Shown here in pieces: positions 1 to 9,854 of a stretch of 64,000 bases of DNA. Every line of letters begins with the position of its first letter. Position 1 is the stretch's first letter. Source of the DNA: Paraburkholderia sp. BCC1884 (lineage in GTDB: Bacteria; Pseudomonadota; Gammaproteobacteria; Burkholderiales; Burkholderiaceae); the NCBI RefSeq assembly GCF_900996225.1, contig NZ_CAAJGL010000079.1:372001-436000 (forward strand), read 5' to 3'. The position numbers and the translations under genes were made by a program. Under the pieces are notes generated by a model. That model searched no databases, was not told the origin of the DNA, and saw nothing but the letters and a program-made list of their open reading frames with translations.

Positions 1-1
1 A

Positions 2-406
2 CCCGAGGCGAGCCAGCTGGACTTCGCCAACGCGGTCACGATCAGCGGCGTGTCGGTGCCGGCGTTCACCACGCGGCGCGCCGATACCACGGTCGAACTC
101 GGCGACGGCGAGAGCTTCGTGATCGGCGGGCTGATCGATCGCGAGACGGCGTCGAATGTGTCGAAGGTGCCCTTGCTCGGCGACCTGCCGATCATCGGCA
201 CGTTCTTCAAGCAGTTGAGCTATCAGCAGAACGAGAAGGAGCTGGTGATCATCGTGACGCCGCATCTGGTCTCGCCGCTCGCAAAGGGCGCGACCTTGCC
301 GACGACGCCGGGCGAACTGGCCGAGCAGCGTAACGCGCCGGTGTGGCGTTCGCTGATCGGCGGCATGGCGGCGGTGCACGATGCGACGCCGGGGTTTTCG
401 AAGTGA
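2..406 (+). CDS. cpaC: Tad/Flp pilus secretin, C-terminal fragment (RcpA/CpaC type)
   Basis: This is the 3' end of a gene that begins left of the window; 134 codons remain. The visible part is the conserved core of a type II/III secretion secretin: the run GLIDRETASNVSKVPLLGDL followed by PIIGTFFK and ELVIIVTPHLV is the typical C-terminal beta-barrel signature. Secretins form the outer-membrane channel through which the Flp pilus is extruded. It lies directly upstream of cpaE, cpaF, tadB, tadC and tadD, which fixes the assignment to the Tad system rather than to type II secretion. The last ~35 residues after the barrel are poorly conserved. The N-terminal domains cannot be judged here. Confidence 0.93.
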   Translation, partial: PEASQLDFANAVTISGVSVPAFTTRRADTTVELGDGESFVIGGLIDRETASNVSKVPLLGDLPIIGTFFKQLSYQQNEKELVIIVTPHLVSPLAKGATLPTTPGELAEQRNAPVWRSLIGGMAAVHDATPGFSK

Positions 407-442
407 GGACGGCATGCGCCTGCAGGGCGTGCCGGTTGAGTA

Positions 443-466
443 GCAGGTCGAACAGCAGGTCGAACA
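443..466. repeat. 12-bp tandem repeat, two copies
   Basis: GCAGGTCGAACA occurs twice in tandem in the 180-base gap between the secretin stop and the cpaE start, followed by a third partial copy (GCAG). No gene is evident in this gap (407-586). It probably forms part of the untranslated spacer of the pilus operon. Confidence 0.6.
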
Positions 467-586
467 GCAGCATGGGCGGCGCAGTGAGCAGCGAGTTGAA
501 TCAGCGCGTGCGCGAACCCCGTGCGCCTGCTGACAAGCAGGTCGACGCGGGGGCTTTGCAGCCGATGCCGCATAAGGATGTCCACT

Positions 587-1828
587 ATGAACGCGAGAAC
601 GCATTCATTGACTGAACGGGCGGTCACCGATTATTTCGTGTTTGCGTCGTTGACCGACGAGCACGTGCATTGGCTCGCCGATACGCTGGCGGGGGCGGGC
701 GTGGTCGAAGCGGCGACGCTCGATCCGTCGCAGCTGATGCAGCGCATTGCGACGCTCAATCCCTCGCTGGTGTTCGTCGACTTTTCCGCCGGCCGGGCCG
801 CGGCGGCGAGTGCGGCGGCGAGCGCGGTGCGCGCGGCCTATCCCGGCATGCAGATCGTTGCGCTCGGCTCGCTGGCCGAGCCCGAAAGCGCGTTGGCGGC
901 CTTGCGCGCCGGCGTGCGCGATTTCATCGATCTGTCGGCGGCCGCCGAGGACGCCTTGCGGATCACGCGCCAGGTGCTCGACAACCTGGTCGAGCCGGTC
1001 AGCCGTCACGGTCACGTGACTACCTTGCTGGGCGCGCGCGTCGGCATGGGGGTGAGCACGCTCGCAGCGAATCTTTCGGTGATGCTGCAACGGCGCGACG
1101 TCGCGCAAGGGCGGCAAGCCGCGTTGCTCGATCTCGGCCTGCCCGCCGCCGACGGCTCGCTGTTGCTGAACACCCGCAGCGAATTCAATTTCGTCGAGGC
1201 GGTGCGCAATCTGCGCCGCTTCGATCAGACCTTCGTGCACACCGCGCTGTCGCATCACGCGAGCGGTCTCGCGCTCACCACGCTGCCGCCGAATCTGGCC
1301 GACATGCGCGAGGTCTCGTACTCGTCGTCGATCGGTTTGCTGAACCGGCTGCGCGCGTTTTTCGACCAGCAGATCATCGACCTCGGCGGCTTCACCAACA
1401 GCGAGTTCATCTCCCACGTCGTGCAGGCTTCCGACGAAACCTGGTTGCTGTGCGATCAGGGCGTCGCCTCGATCGTCTCGGCCGTGGGCGTGCTCGACGC
1501 GCTGCGCGAAGAGGGCGTGGATACCGCTAACGTGCGCTTGATCGTCAACAAGTTCGACGCCGACCTCGGCCTCGCCGCCGCGCAGATCGCGCAGCGTCTC
1601 GATCTGCCGCTGCTGGCCACCTTGCCGGAGCGGCGCGTCGCGCTCGGCCAGGCGGTCAATCAGGGCCATCTGCTGGCCGACGCCGCCGCGCGCGATCCGT
1701 ACGTGCGCGCGCTGGAGCCCTTGATCGAGCGCCTTGGCGGCGCGCAGCGGGCGGCCGCGCAGGCCGGCGGCAAGTCGGCCTTCGGCGCGCTCAAGCGTCT
1801 CATTCCCACTCCTCATAAGCGGTCATAG
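587..1828 (+). CDS. cpaE: Tad pilus localisation ATPase-like protein CpaE/TadZ
   Basis: A protein of 413 residues with a response-regulator-like N-terminal domain (about residues 15-130) and a MinD/ParA-like C-terminal domain. CpaE/TadZ proteins place the Tad machine in the cell. The start at 587 is preferred over in-frame 578 and 521 because AAGGA at 574-578 lies 8 nt before it. The deviant Walker A region is GARVGMGVST at residues 149-158: the usual lysines of a ParA-type loop (KGGVGKT) are absent, as is common in TadZ, so ATP turnover may be weak or lost. The distal sequence LVNKFDAD-like (LIVNKFDAD) matches the MinD fold. It is followed after 3 nt by cpaF. Confidence 0.88.
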   Translation: MNARTHSLTERAVTDYFVFASLTDEHVHWLADTLAGAGVVEAATLDPSQLMQRIATLNPSLVFVDFSAGRAAAASAAASAVRAAYPGMQIVALGSLAEPESALAALRAGVRDFIDLSAAAEDALRITRQVLDNLVEPVSRHGHVTTLLGARVGMGVSTLAANLSVMLQRRDVAQGRQAALLDLGLPAADGSLLLNTRSEFNFVEAVRNLRRFDQTFVHTALSHHASGLALTTLPPNLADMREVSYSSSIGLLNRLRAFFDQQIIDLGGFTNSEFISHVVQASDETWLLCDQGVASIVSAVGVLDALREEGVDTANVRLIVNKFDADLGLAAAQIAQRLDLPLLATLPERRVALGQAVNQGHLLADAAARDPYVRALEPLIERLGGAQRAAAQAGGKSAFGALKRLIPTPHKRS

Positions 1829-1831
1829 ACG

Positions 1832-3220
1832 ATGGCAAAAGAAATCGAATTTGCCGACGACGCGCCTTCGTTCGCGCATAGCCAGCAGTTCCAGGACATC
1901 AAGAACGCGGCGCACGAACATCTGCTCACGCGTATCGAGGAACTCGGCTCCGAGTTCGGCCGCTGGTCGCGTAACGCGATCAACCAGTTCGTCGATCTGG
2001 AGATGGACAGCTTCGTCAGGCTGCGCCGCATCCCGATCAACGAGAGCGAGGTGCGTCTGATCGCCGAGGCGCTCACCAAGGAACTCGCCGGCTTCGGCCC
2101 GATCGAGGACCTGCTCGCCGATCCGGCCGTCGAAGATATTCTGATCAACGGCTACAACGACGTGTACGTGTCGCGCCACGGCATCCTGACGCGCATTCAG
2201 GTGCGCTTTGCCGACAACGCGCATCTGTTGCGCATCGTGCGGCGCATTCTTGCGCCGATCGGCCGGCGTCTGGACGAATCGAATCCGATGGTCGACGCGC
2301 GCCTGCCGAACGGCGGTCGCGTGAACGTGGTGATCGAGCCGCTCTCGATCGACGGGCCGATCGTCTCGATTCGCAAGTTCCGCAAAGACCCGATGCGGCC
2401 CGACGACCTGATCGCCAACGGTACCTACAACCCGGAGATCGGCGCATTGCTGGAAGCCGCGGTGGCCGCGCGTTGCAACGTGCTGGTCTCGGGCGGCACG
2501 AGTTCGGGCAAGACCTCGTTGCTCAACGCGCTGGCCTTTCACATTCCCGAGGCGGAGCGGGTCGTGACGATCGAGGACACCGCCGAGCTGTCGCTGAATC
2601 ACCCGCACGTGGTGCGGCTCGAAAGCCGGCCGGGCGGCTTCGACGGCGCGGGTGTGGTGTCGATTCGCGACCTGTTGCGCAACACGCTGCGGATGCGGCC
2701 GGATCGCATCATCGTCGGCGAAGTGCGCGGCGGTGAAGTGCTCGAAATGCTGCAGGCGATGAACACCGGCCACGACGGCTCGATGGGCACCGTGCACGCC
2801 AGCTCGCCGCGCGAATGTCTGTACCGGCTCGAAATGCTGGCGGGTTTCGCCGGCTTCCAGGGCACCGAGTCGAGCCTGCGCCGCCAGATCGCCAATGCGA
2901 TCGACTTCATCGTGCAGATCGGCCGGCTCTCGAACGGACGTCGGCGGATTCTGTCGATCACGGAAGTCACGGGGCTGTCGGACAACATCATCGCGACTCA
3001 GGAACTGTATCGCTACGAGCCGGTGCTGAATGCCGAAGGCGAGGAACTCGACAACTGGGTTTCGCTCGGCATTCATCCGCACTCGCCGAAGCTGGCGCGC
3101 TTCCGTCAGGCGCTCGGCGGCAACGAAGCGTTGCATGGGTTCGGCAATGCGGGCTTTGGCAGCGGTGGTGGATTCGGCGGTGCAGGTGGCGGCGGCTTCG
3201 GCGGAGGCTTCAATGTCTAG
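1832..3220 (+). CDS. cpaF: Tad pilus assembly ATPase CpaF/TadA
   Basis: A 462-residue secretion ATPase that powers Flp pilus extension. Walker A GGTSSGKT lies at residues 221-228; the Walker B region RIIVGEVRGGE and the box with TGHDGSMGTVHA are clear, as is the N-terminal EDILINGYNDVYV segment typical of CpaF. The C-terminus is an unusual Gly/Phe-rich tail of about 30 residues (GSGGGFGGAGGGGFGGGF). The stop overlaps the start of tadB by 8 nt and the last glycine codons of the tail also carry the GGAGG ribosome binding site of tadB, so part of the tail may be shaped by that coupling. Confidence 0.96.
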   Translation: MAKEIEFADDAPSFAHSQQFQDIKNAAHEHLLTRIEELGSEFGRWSRNAINQFVDLEMDSFVRLRRIPINESEVRLIAEALTKELAGFGPIEDLLADPAVEDILINGYNDVYVSRHGILTRIQVRFADNAHLLRIVRRILAPIGRRLDESNPMVDARLPNGGRVNVVIEPLSIDGPIVSIRKFRKDPMRPDDLIANGTYNPEIGALLEAAVAARCNVLVSGGTSSGKTSLLNALAFHIPEAERVVTIEDTAELSLNHPHVVRLESRPGGFDGAGVVSIRDLLRNTLRMRPDRIIVGEVRGGEVLEMLQAMNTGHDGSMGTVHASSPRECLYRLEMLAGFAGFQGTESSLRRQIANAIDFIVQIGRLSNGRRRILSITEVTGLSDNIIATQELYRYEPVLNAEGEELDNWVSLGIHPHSPKLARFRQALGGNEALHGFGNAGFGSGGGFGGAGGGGFGGGFNV

Positions 3221-4238
3221 CGCCGTGCTGGTCTCTGTGGCGCTCGCGCTGCTGTGCGCGGCGCTGGCGTTGCTGGTCTGGCAACGCGGCGCGCAACGCA
3301 AAGGCCAGGTGAGCGCCGAACGTTTCATCGACAGCCGGATGGCGCCGGCGCTGCAAGGCGCGTCGGCGGGTGCAGCGGCGGGTGGTCCGCGCGTGGCGGC
3401 CGGGCGCGCGGCGGCCTCGACGGCGCCGGCGGCGATCGCGCCGCAGGCGCCGCCCCGGCACGCAAGTCTGCTCGAGCATTGGCGTTATCAGCAGGCGCGG
3501 GCGCGCTTCATGATGCAGCACGTAGTGGCGCGCGCGGGCGTGGGCAACACGCGTGGACCGGTCATGATCGCCGGGGTCGTCATTCTGGGCATCTGCCTGT
3601 GGGCCGCGGCCGTGGGCGGTTGGCTTGCCGCCGCGGCGTCGTGCGTAAGCTGCGTCATGTTTCTGTATTTCCTGCTGAGCCTGCGCGCGAACAAACGCCG
3701 TCAGCAGATCGTGCGGCAGTTGCCGCTGTTTCTCGATGGCATCGTGCGGCTCATCACGCTCGGCAACAGCGTGCCCGCCGCGTTCCAGGCCGCGCTGCAA
3801 ACCGCCGAGGCGCCGCTGCGCGAATGTCTCGATCACGTTTCGCGCATGCTGCGTACCGGCGTCGAAATCGACCGCGCGCTGAATCACGTCGCGGTGATGT
3901 ACGGCGTGCGCGAACTGGAACTGGTCGGCGCCGTGCTGCGACTGTCGGTCAAATACGGCGGCCGCGCCGACGTGATGCTCGACCGCATGTCCTCGTTCAT
4001 GCGCGATCTCGAACAGGCCGAGCGCGAACTGATTGCGATGTCGGCGGAGACGCGCTTGTCGTCGTGGGTGCTGGCGGCGCTGCCGGTCGGCATCGGCGGA
4101 TTTCTGATCCTGTCCAATCCGCGCTATTTCGCTTCGATGTGGTTCGACCCGACCGGGCGACAAATGGTCTACCTGGCCTTTGCGCTGCAGATCATCGGCG
4201 CGTGGCTGTTGTACCGCCTCGCGAACCTGAGGAGATGA
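3213..4238 (+). CDS. tadB: Flp pilus inner-membrane platform protein TadB
   Basis: A 341-residue integral membrane protein with the T2SSF (GspF) domain over about residues 190-310. It has an N-terminal membrane segment (VLVSVALALLCAALALLV), an Ala-rich linker, two membrane helices near residues 115-160 and a C-terminal pair. With TadC it forms the platform that couples CpaF to pilin assembly. The start at 3213 was chosen because GGAGG (3203-3207) precedes it by 5 nt and it overlaps the cpaF stop. Its own stop overlaps an ATG at 4235, but tadC is more likely to begin at 4241. Confidence 0.93.
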   Translation: MSSAVLVSVALALLCAALALLVWQRGAQRKGQVSAERFIDSRMAPALQGASAGAAAGGPRVAAGRAAASTAPAAIAPQAPPRHASLLEHWRYQQARARFMMQHVVARAGVGNTRGPVMIAGVVILGICLWAAAVGGWLAAAASCVSCVMFLYFLLSLRANKRRQQIVRQLPLFLDGIVRLITLGNSVPAAFQAALQTAEAPLRECLDHVSRMLRTGVEIDRALNHVAVMYGVRELELVGAVLRLSVKYGGRADVMLDRMSSFMRDLEQAERELIAMSAETRLSSWVLAALPVGIGGFLILSNPRYFASMWFDPTGRQMVYLAFALQIIGAWLLYRLANLRR

Positions 4239-4240
4239 CG

Positions 4241-5251
4241 ATGCAAAGTCATCAAATGGCGGCGATTGCGCTGGCGCTCGGCTCGCTCGGCCTGCTGCTG
4301 CTCGCCGGCCTCGTGCTCGCGCGCGTGGCGGCACAGCGGCGCACCGAACGCACGCTCGGCCACGCGCTCGACGAACGCGCGCTGCAAAGCGCCGCGCTCG
4401 CGGCAGCCACGGCGGCGCGCAACGTGGAAGGCGCGGCAAACGGCGCCAGGACGGCGGTGCGCAAGGAAGCGCCGCAGGGTTTCAAAAGCCTGCTCGAGCG
4501 TTTTGCACATGCGGGCATCCGCTGGCTCGATACGCCGTTCGGACGTCTCGTGGTCGCCGAAGAAGACCGCCGTCTGCTCGAACAATGCGGGTTCGTGGAT
4601 ACGCGCACGCGCGGCCTGTTCCTGGTGTCGCGGATCGTCGGCGCGCTGGTCCTGCCGGTGATTGCCGCGACCCTGGCGCGCGGTCATCTGGAGGGGCCGC
4701 GCTACATGACGCTCGTCGTCATGGCGACCGTGGCCGGCTTCATGTTGCCGAAGATCCTGCTCAAGCGCCGCGCGGGCAAACGCCGGCGTCACGTGGTGGA
4801 CGAGTTGCCGCTACTGGTCGATCTGCTGCGGCTGTTGCAGGGCGTGGGTTTGTCGCTCGATCAGGCGTTGCAGGTGATGGTCAACGATTTCCGCAGCGTC
4901 TTGCCGGTGCTCTCGAGCGAGCTGGAAATCGCGCAGCGCCAGTTCGCCGCGGGGCGAACGCGCGAGCAGTCGCTGAACCGGCTGGCCTCGAGCTACGACA
5001 ACGAAGACCTGCGCGCGGTCGTGCGCCTGCTGGTGCAGGTGGACCGCCACGGCGGCGCGGTGCAGGAGCCGCTCAAGCAGTTCGGCGACCGGCTGCGCGA
5101 AACGCGCCGCGCGATGCTGCGCGAAAGAATCGGCCGCCTCGCGGTGAAGATGACCGGCGTGATGATCGTCACGCTGCTGCCCGCCTTGATGATCGTGACA
5201 GCGGGTCCGGGCGTGCTGGCCGTCACGCGTTCGCTGCACACGCTGCACTAG
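4241..5251 (+). CDS. tadC: Flp pilus inner-membrane platform protein TadC
   Basis: A 336-residue protein, the second GspF-like platform component. An N-terminal helix (IALALGSLGLLLLAGLVLA) is followed by a cytoplasmic linker, two membrane helices, the T2SSF core beginning VVDELPLLVDLLRLLQGVGL and a C-terminal helix. An AGGA at 4230-4233 sits 7 nt before ATG 4241; the alternative ATG 4235 overlaps the tadB stop but is too close to that site. The open frame extends far upstream through tadB in another frame and that extension is not coding. Confidence 0.92.
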   Translation: MQSHQMAAIALALGSLGLLLLAGLVLARVAAQRRTERTLGHALDERALQSAALAAATAARNVEGAANGARTAVRKEAPQGFKSLLERFAHAGIRWLDTPFGRLVVAEEDRRLLEQCGFVDTRTRGLFLVSRIVGALVLPVIAATLARGHLEGPRYMTLVVMATVAGFMLPKILLKRRAGKRRRHVVDELPLLVDLLRLLQGVGLSLDQALQVMVNDFRSVLPVLSSELEIAQRQFAAGRTREQSLNRLASSYDNEDLRAVVRLLVQVDRHGGAVQEPLKQFGDRLRETRRAMLRERIGRLAVKMTGVMIVTLLPALMIVTAGPGVLAVTRSLHTLH

Positions 5252-5264
5252 GAAGGATCTGGCC

Positions 5265-6116
5265 ATGGCATACCGTCTCCCATTCGAATTCATACCGCGC
5301 TGCGCGTCGACGCTGGTCGTGTGCTGCCTGCTCGGCGCGTGCGCGTCGAAGGATGTCACGGGCTACGGCGTCGGTCCGCAAGCCGAGCGTGCCGTGATGG
5401 CGCAGCAGGCCAATCGCGACCCCGCGCCGGATACGCCCGGCATGTATCTCGGACTGATCGACCAGATGCAATCGCAGGGGCTTTACTTTGCGTCGCTCGC
5501 GCATATCGACGCCTACGAAAAGCAGTACGGCGCGAATCCGGATACGCATCTGCTGCGCGCCGACGCGCTGCGCATGACCGATCAGCCGGCTGCTGCGGCC
5601 GACGCTTACAGCCTGTTGCTGAAGACGCCGCTCGCCGCGCGCGGCTACCGCGGTCTCGGGTTGATCGCCGGTGCATCGGGCGATTTCGCGCACGCCGCGC
5701 AGGAGTTGGAGCAGGCGGTGCAACTCGCGCCCACCGATCCGGTGGCGCTGTCCGATCTCGGCTATGCGCGGCTGCGCGATGGCGACGTGAACGGCGCGCG
5801 CGTGCCGCTGATGAAGGCGGCCGAACTCGACCAGAACAATCCGAAGATCGTCAGCAACGTGGTGTTGTATCTGCTCGCGAGCGGCGATCAGGCGCAGGCG
5901 CTGGCGGTGATGAACCAGCAGAAGCTGGCGCCGGAGGTGCGTACGGCGATTCGCGGCGAGGCGGCGAAAGTCGCGGCGGCGGCGCATGCGCAGACGCGCG
6001 GTTCGCAAGGGCAGGCACAACCTCGACCTGGGCCAGGCGCGGCGGCTGCGGGAACGGTCGCGAGCGTGCAGGGGATCGAGCCGGCGCCGCGTGTGTTGCA
6101 GCGGTTCGCACAGTAA
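5265..6116 (+). CDS. tadD: Tad pilus assembly TPR lipoprotein TadD
   Basis: A 283-residue lipoprotein. The signal peptide ends in a lipobox (LLGAC, Cys near residue 27), which predicts anchoring in the outer membrane. The body contains tetratricopeptide repeats, with readable TPR phases around GYRGLGLIAGASGDFAHAAQ and ALSDLGYARLRDGDVNGARV. TadD is needed for secretin assembly in Tad systems. GGAAGGA at 5251-5257 gives a strong ribosome binding site 7 nt before the ATG and overlaps the tadC stop. The C-terminal 45 residues are Ala/Gln/Pro-rich and probably unstructured. Confidence 0.9.
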   Translation: MAYRLPFEFIPRCASTLVVCCLLGACASKDVTGYGVGPQAERAVMAQQANRDPAPDTPGMYLGLIDQMQSQGLYFASLAHIDAYEKQYGANPDTHLLRADALRMTDQPAAAADAYSLLLKTPLAARGYRGLGLIAGASGDFAHAAQELEQAVQLAPTDPVALSDLGYARLRDGDVNGARVPLMKAAELDQNNPKIVSNVVLYLLASGDQAQALAVMNQQKLAPEVRTAIRGEAAKVAAAAHAQTRGSQGQAQPRPGPGAAAAGTVASVQGIEPAPRVLQRFAQ

Positions 6117-6178
6117 GCGGGTACGGGCGAAACGAACAGAACGAACGGGCAGTAGGCGCGCATCAGGGAGCGAAAAAA

Positions 6179-6565
6179 ATGAAGCAGGGAAAAATGAAGC
6201 GGGGTGGGGCCGCGCCGGCGCTGTGCGTCGCGGCGGCGGTGGCCATATCGATGCTCGCGTCGGCAGTCGCAGTCGCGCAGACGAACGACGGCGCTCCCGC
6301 GGCAGCGATGCAGGCGCCGGTCGCGAACACCGAAATCGGCCATTCGACGCTTGCCTGGCTCGACCTGCAACGCAGCAACACGCAGGCGGCGCCCGCCTTG
6401 CCGATGCTCGGCGCCGAAGCGGGTCTGGCCTACCGGCGTTACATGGAATCGTTCAAGAGCAAGATCCCCGATCTCTATGGGTCCGCGCTCAAGGCCGGCG
6501 GCTCAGGCGATGCAGGCGGCGGTAGTGGCGGCGCGCTGGGCTCCGGCGGCAGCGGGGCGAACTGA
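6179..6565 (+). CDS. Small exported DUF3613-like protein of the Tad locus
   Basis: A 128-residue protein with a clear signal peptide ending at VAVAQ. The mature part carries IGHSTLAWLDLQRSN and a YRRYMESFKSKIPDLYG segment, resembling DUF3613 proteins that sit in Burkholderiales tad loci; the family name is from memory. The tail is a Gly/Ser-rich repeat region. AGGGAG at 6165-6170 is 8 nt before ATG 6179. It lies between tadD and the TadG-like gene, so a role in periplasmic pilus assembly or pilin handling is likely but not shown by sequence. Confidence 0.8.
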   Translation: MKQGKMKRGGAAPALCVAAAVAISMLASAVAVAQTNDGAPAAAMQAPVANTEIGHSTLAWLDLQRSNTQAAPALPMLGAEAGLAYRRYMESFKSKIPDLYGSALKAGGSGDAGGGSGGALGSGGSGAN

Positions 6566-6566
6566 G

Positions 6567-8405
6567 ATGCGCCGATCTGGGTCCGTGGCGCCTGCTGCTC
6601 GCTGTGCACGCCCGTTCGCGGCGTGGCGGGCCGGTGTGCCGCTGGCCGGTGCGCGTCGTCAGCATGGGGTGTTTTCGATCCTCGCGGCGCTGTGGCTCGC
6701 CATTGCGCTCGCCGCGCTCGGCGCGATCGACATCGGCAATGTGTATTTCGTGCGCCGGCAGTTGCAGCGCACGGCGGACCTGGCGGCGATGGCGGGGGTG
6801 CAGGTGATCGGCTCGCAAGGCGGCTGCACGAGCGCGAAGTCGGCGGCGACGGCGAACGCGACAGCCAACGGCTTTACCGCGGACAACAACACGACGTTTC
6901 TGACTTCGACCTGCGGACGGTGGGATACCACCAGCAGCACTTACTTCGGCACGAGCGGCAACCCGCAGAACGCGGTGCAGGTGCAGGCGACTCAAGCGGT
7001 GCCTTATTACTTCCTGGCGGCGACGACCTCGCACAGTGTCACGGCGACCAGCACCGCGTACGCCGCGAACATCGACGCGTTTTCGCTCGGCACCGGCATC
7101 GCGACGATCAACACCCAGCAATCGACGCTGCTGAACGCGATTCTCGGCGGCTTGCTGGGCAGTACGGTGGCATTGAGCATCGGCGACACGCAAAGTCTCG
7201 CGACGGCGCACATCAAACTGCAGGATCTGATGGTGGCGTTGGGGGCGTCGACGATGCAACAACTGCTCACCACCAGCGTGAGCTACCAGAAGATGATGGT
7301 CGCGATGGCCAACGCGCTGACGGCGGGCGGCGATACGGTGAACGCGGGCATTCTGAGAACGTTGGCTGTGGCGGTGCCCGGTGGACAGAACATTACCGTC
7401 GGCGACGGACTCAGCACGTATAGCAATGGCAATCCGGTGCCGGGGTTGCTGGCACTGGGACTGGCCAATGCGAATTCCGCAGCGACCGCAACGATCAATG
7501 CGTTCGATGCGTTGATGGTGGCGGCGCAGATTGCGCAGGCCAGTCCGGATGGGACGGCGGGCAATGCGCCGGCGATCAACGTGGTGGCCAATCTCGCAGG
7601 GGTGGCTGGCATTTCGCTGCAAATTATCAATCCGCCCGCGCTGGCCGCGGGTGACGGCGCATCGACGACTGTCAACGGGAAGACCACGTATAGCGCGACG
7701 GCGCGTACGGCGGTGATCTACGCGAGTATCAACCTGCTACCGATCAGCTTGCCGACCGCGACGGTCGGGGGTGCGCCGTTGCTCGCGGTGACGCTCTCGG
7801 CATTGAGCACGCCGCTGGTGGTGACGATCCAGGCCGCACCGGGTACAGCGGGATTAAGTTCGGTCGACTGCGAGACCACGAAGGCGGCCACGAATGCCAC
7901 GATCCAGGTAACGCCGGGGATCGCCTCGGCCTGTGTCGCAGGCGATGCGAGCTGCACCAAGCCTGTCAATCTGGTGTCGTTGTCGGCGGTCGTCCTCGGT
8001 GTCACCGTGCCGGTGGGAACCGTGGCGCTCAATCCGACGGGATTCTTGAAACTTGCGCCGGGAACGACAACTCCGCTTGTTTTCGACGGTTCCTCCGGGA
8101 GTTTCGATGCGAGCAAAAGCGCCAATTCCAACGCGATTGGCAGCGATGGCTCGGTCCTCACCTCGCAATTGTTGGGCGTATTGCCCAAACTGTTGCAGGT
8201 CATACCCTTGGGTATCAATCTTTCCACCGTCCTGGCACCGATTCTTACCGGCGTGACGAGCCTTCTGATGCCGATCCTCAACCCCGTTTTCGGTCTGCTC
8301 GACTCGGTCTTCGTGCCGACACTGTCGCTACTGGGCGTTCAGATCGGCACCGCTACCGTTCACAACATGTCGCTGACGTGCGGCGTCTCGCAACTGGTCA
8401 ACTAG
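6567..8405 (+). CDS. tadG: TadG-like pseudopilin/Flp pilus-associated protein
   Basis: A 612-residue protein with one N-terminal membrane helix ([20 protein letters not shown]) preceded by basic residues and the HGVFSI motif common to TadE/TadG proteins. Right after it comes [20 protein letters not shown], the signature of the TadG/DUF2134 group. The rest is a Thr/Ala/Ser-rich periplasmic region with several well-spaced cysteines. Its start ATG is one nucleotide after the stop of the preceding gene. TadE and TadF-type minor pilins are not in this window. Function: minor pilin or adhesin-like surface part of the Tad pilus. Confidence 0.82.
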   Translation: MRRSGSVAPAARCARPFAAWRAGVPLAGARRQHGVFSILAALWLAIALAALGAIDIGNVYFVRRQLQRTADLAAMAGVQVIGSQGGCTSAKSAATANATANGFTADNNTTFLTSTCGRWDTTSSTYFGTSGNPQNAVQVQATQAVPYYFLAATTSHSVTATSTAYAANIDAFSLGTGIATINTQQSTLLNAILGGLLGSTVALSIGDTQSLATAHIKLQDLMVALGASTMQQLLTTSVSYQKMMVAMANALTAGGDTVNAGILRTLAVAVPGGQNITVGDGLSTYSNGNPVPGLLALGLANANSAATATINAFDALMVAAQIAQASPDGTAGNAPAINVVANLAGVAGISLQIINPPALAAGDGASTTVNGKTTYSATARTAVIYASINLLPISLPTATVGGAPLLAVTLSALSTPLVVTIQAAPGTAGLSSVDCETTKAATNATIQVTPGIASACVAGDASCTKPVNLVSLSAVVLGVTVPVGTVALNPTGFLKLAPGTTTPLVFDGSSGSFDASKSANSNAIGSDGSVLTSQLLGVLPKLLQVIPLGINLSTVLAPILTGVTSLLMPILNPVFGLLDSVFVPTLSLLGVQIGTATVHNMSLTCGVSQLVN

Positions 8406-8415
8406 CCTATCCAAG

Positions 8416-9807
8416 ATGAGAACCACCACCAAAATCGAGGAACTCGATATCTACGTCTGGGAGGGCAAGGCCGACATCGTCGACCGGGTCGCGCGCTGCA
8501 TGGCGAGCTTCGAAGTCGAAGTGATCCGTGCCGACGATATCGCGATCTCGCCCGAACGGACTGCGCTGCGGCCCTCGCTGGCGATCATCAGCGTCTCGGT
8601 GATCGACAGCGGCGCGCTGATCCTGCGCGACTGGCAGGCGGCCCACGGCATCCCCGTGGTGTGGGTCGGCGCGGCGCCGCGCGACCACGACCCGGCGAGC
8701 TACCCGTCCGAGTATTCGCACATTCTGCCGCTCGATTTCACCTGCGCCGAATTGCGCGGCATGGTGATGAAACTGGTGGCGCAGATTCGCGCGCACAGCG
8801 CCAAGACCCACCAGTCCGACGCGATGATCGCCAACTCGGAGTGCATGCAGGCGCTGCTGCACGAGGTCGACACCTTCGCCGATTGCGACACGAGCGTGCT
8901 GGTGCACGGCGAGACCGGCGTCGGCAAGGAGCGCATCGCGCAACTGCTGCACGAAAAACATAGCCGCTATGGACAAGGCCCGTTCGTCGCAGTGAACTGC
9001 GGCGCGATTCCCGATGGCCTGTTCGAATCGCTTTTCTTCGGCCACTCGAAAGGCTCGTTCACGGGCGCGGTGGTCGCGCATAAAGGCTACTTCGAACAGG
9101 CCGACGGCGGCACGCTGTTCCTCGATGAAATCGGCGACCTGCCGCTCTACCAGCAGGTGAAGCTGCTGCGCGTGCTCGAAGACAGCGCCGTCACGCGGAT
9201 CGGTTCGGCCACGCCGGTGAAGCTCGACTTCCGGCTGGTGGCGGCGACCAACAAGCTTCTGCCGCAACTGGTCAAGGAGGGCACGTTCCGCGCCGACCTT
9301 TACTACCGGCTCGCCGTGATCGAGTTGAAGATTCCGTCACTCGAAGAACGTGGCGCGGTCGACAAGATCGCAATCTTCAAGGCGTTCATTGCCGAGGTGG
9401 TCGGCACCGAACGTCTGTCGAGTCTCGCCGACCTGCCGTACTGGTTGGCCGACGCCGTCGCCGATACTTATTTCCCCGGCAACGTGCGCGAACTGCGCAA
9501 CCTCGCCGAGCGCATCGGCGTGACCGTGCGTCAGATCGGCGCGTGGGATGCGGCGCGTCTACAGCGGCTGCTCGCGCTCGCGCGCTCCACGCAACCGGTG
9601 CCGGTCGAGAGCGCCGCGGAAGTGCTGGTGGATCGCAGCAAATGGGATATGGCGGAGCGCAATCGCGTGCTCGCCGCGCTCGACGCAAACGGTTGGCGTC
9701 GGCAGGATACGGCACTCTATCTGGGCATCAGCCGCAAGGTGTTGTGGGAGAAGATGCGCAAGTATCAAATTTTCGACGAGGAGCCCGAAACACGCGAAAG
9801 TGAGTAA
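8416..9807 (+). CDS. Sigma-54-dependent activator, atypical GSFTGA loop
   Basis: A 463-residue AAA+ activator. Walker A GETGVGKE is at residues 165-172, Walker [13 protein letters not shown] follows and a Fis-type helix-turn-helix ends the protein ([20 protein letters not shown] region). The sigma-54 contact loop is GSFTGA at 213-218 instead of GAFTGA. The N-terminal 130 residues look like a receiver-fold domain ([21 protein letters not shown]) without an obvious phospho-acceptor aspartate pattern, so control by a partner kinase is doubtful. It starts 10 nt after the TadG-like stop and is probably co-transcribed; it likely controls the pilus locus. Confidence 0.9.
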   Translation: MRTTTKIEELDIYVWEGKADIVDRVARCMASFEVEVIRADDIAISPERTALRPSLAIISVSVIDSGALILRDWQAAHGIPVVWVGAAPRDHDPASYPSEYSHILPLDFTCAELRGMVMKLVAQIRAHSAKTHQSDAMIANSECMQALLHEVDTFADCDTSVLVHGETGVGKERIAQLLHEKHSRYGQGPFVAVNCGAIPDGLFESLFFGHSKGSFTGAVVAHKGYFEQADGGTLFLDEIGDLPLYQQVKLLRVLEDSAVTRIGSATPVKLDFRLVAATNKLLPQLVKEGTFRADLYYRLAVIELKIPSLEERGAVDKIAIFKAFIAEVVGTERLSSLADLPYWLADAVADTYFPGNVRELRNLAERIGVTVRQIGAWDAARLQRLLALARSTQPVPVESAAEVLVDRSKWDMAERNRVLAALDANGWRRQDTALYLGISRKVLWEKMRKYQIFDEEPETRESE

Positions 9808-9854
9808 TAATGAGACGGTTGTACTAAAACAAAAACTGTTCAAGCAGGAATTAC

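Noticed and set aside
343..615. Short frame between secretin and cpaE as a missing cpaD-like gene
   Set aside because: It overlaps the secretin end, is built on the 12-bp tandem repeat, and cpaE has a better start at 587.
605..1816. Long open frame on the - strand over cpaE
   Set aside because: It mirrors the codon positions of the pilus gene, is Arg/Gln/His-rich and has no family signal; typical antisense frame in GC-rich DNA.
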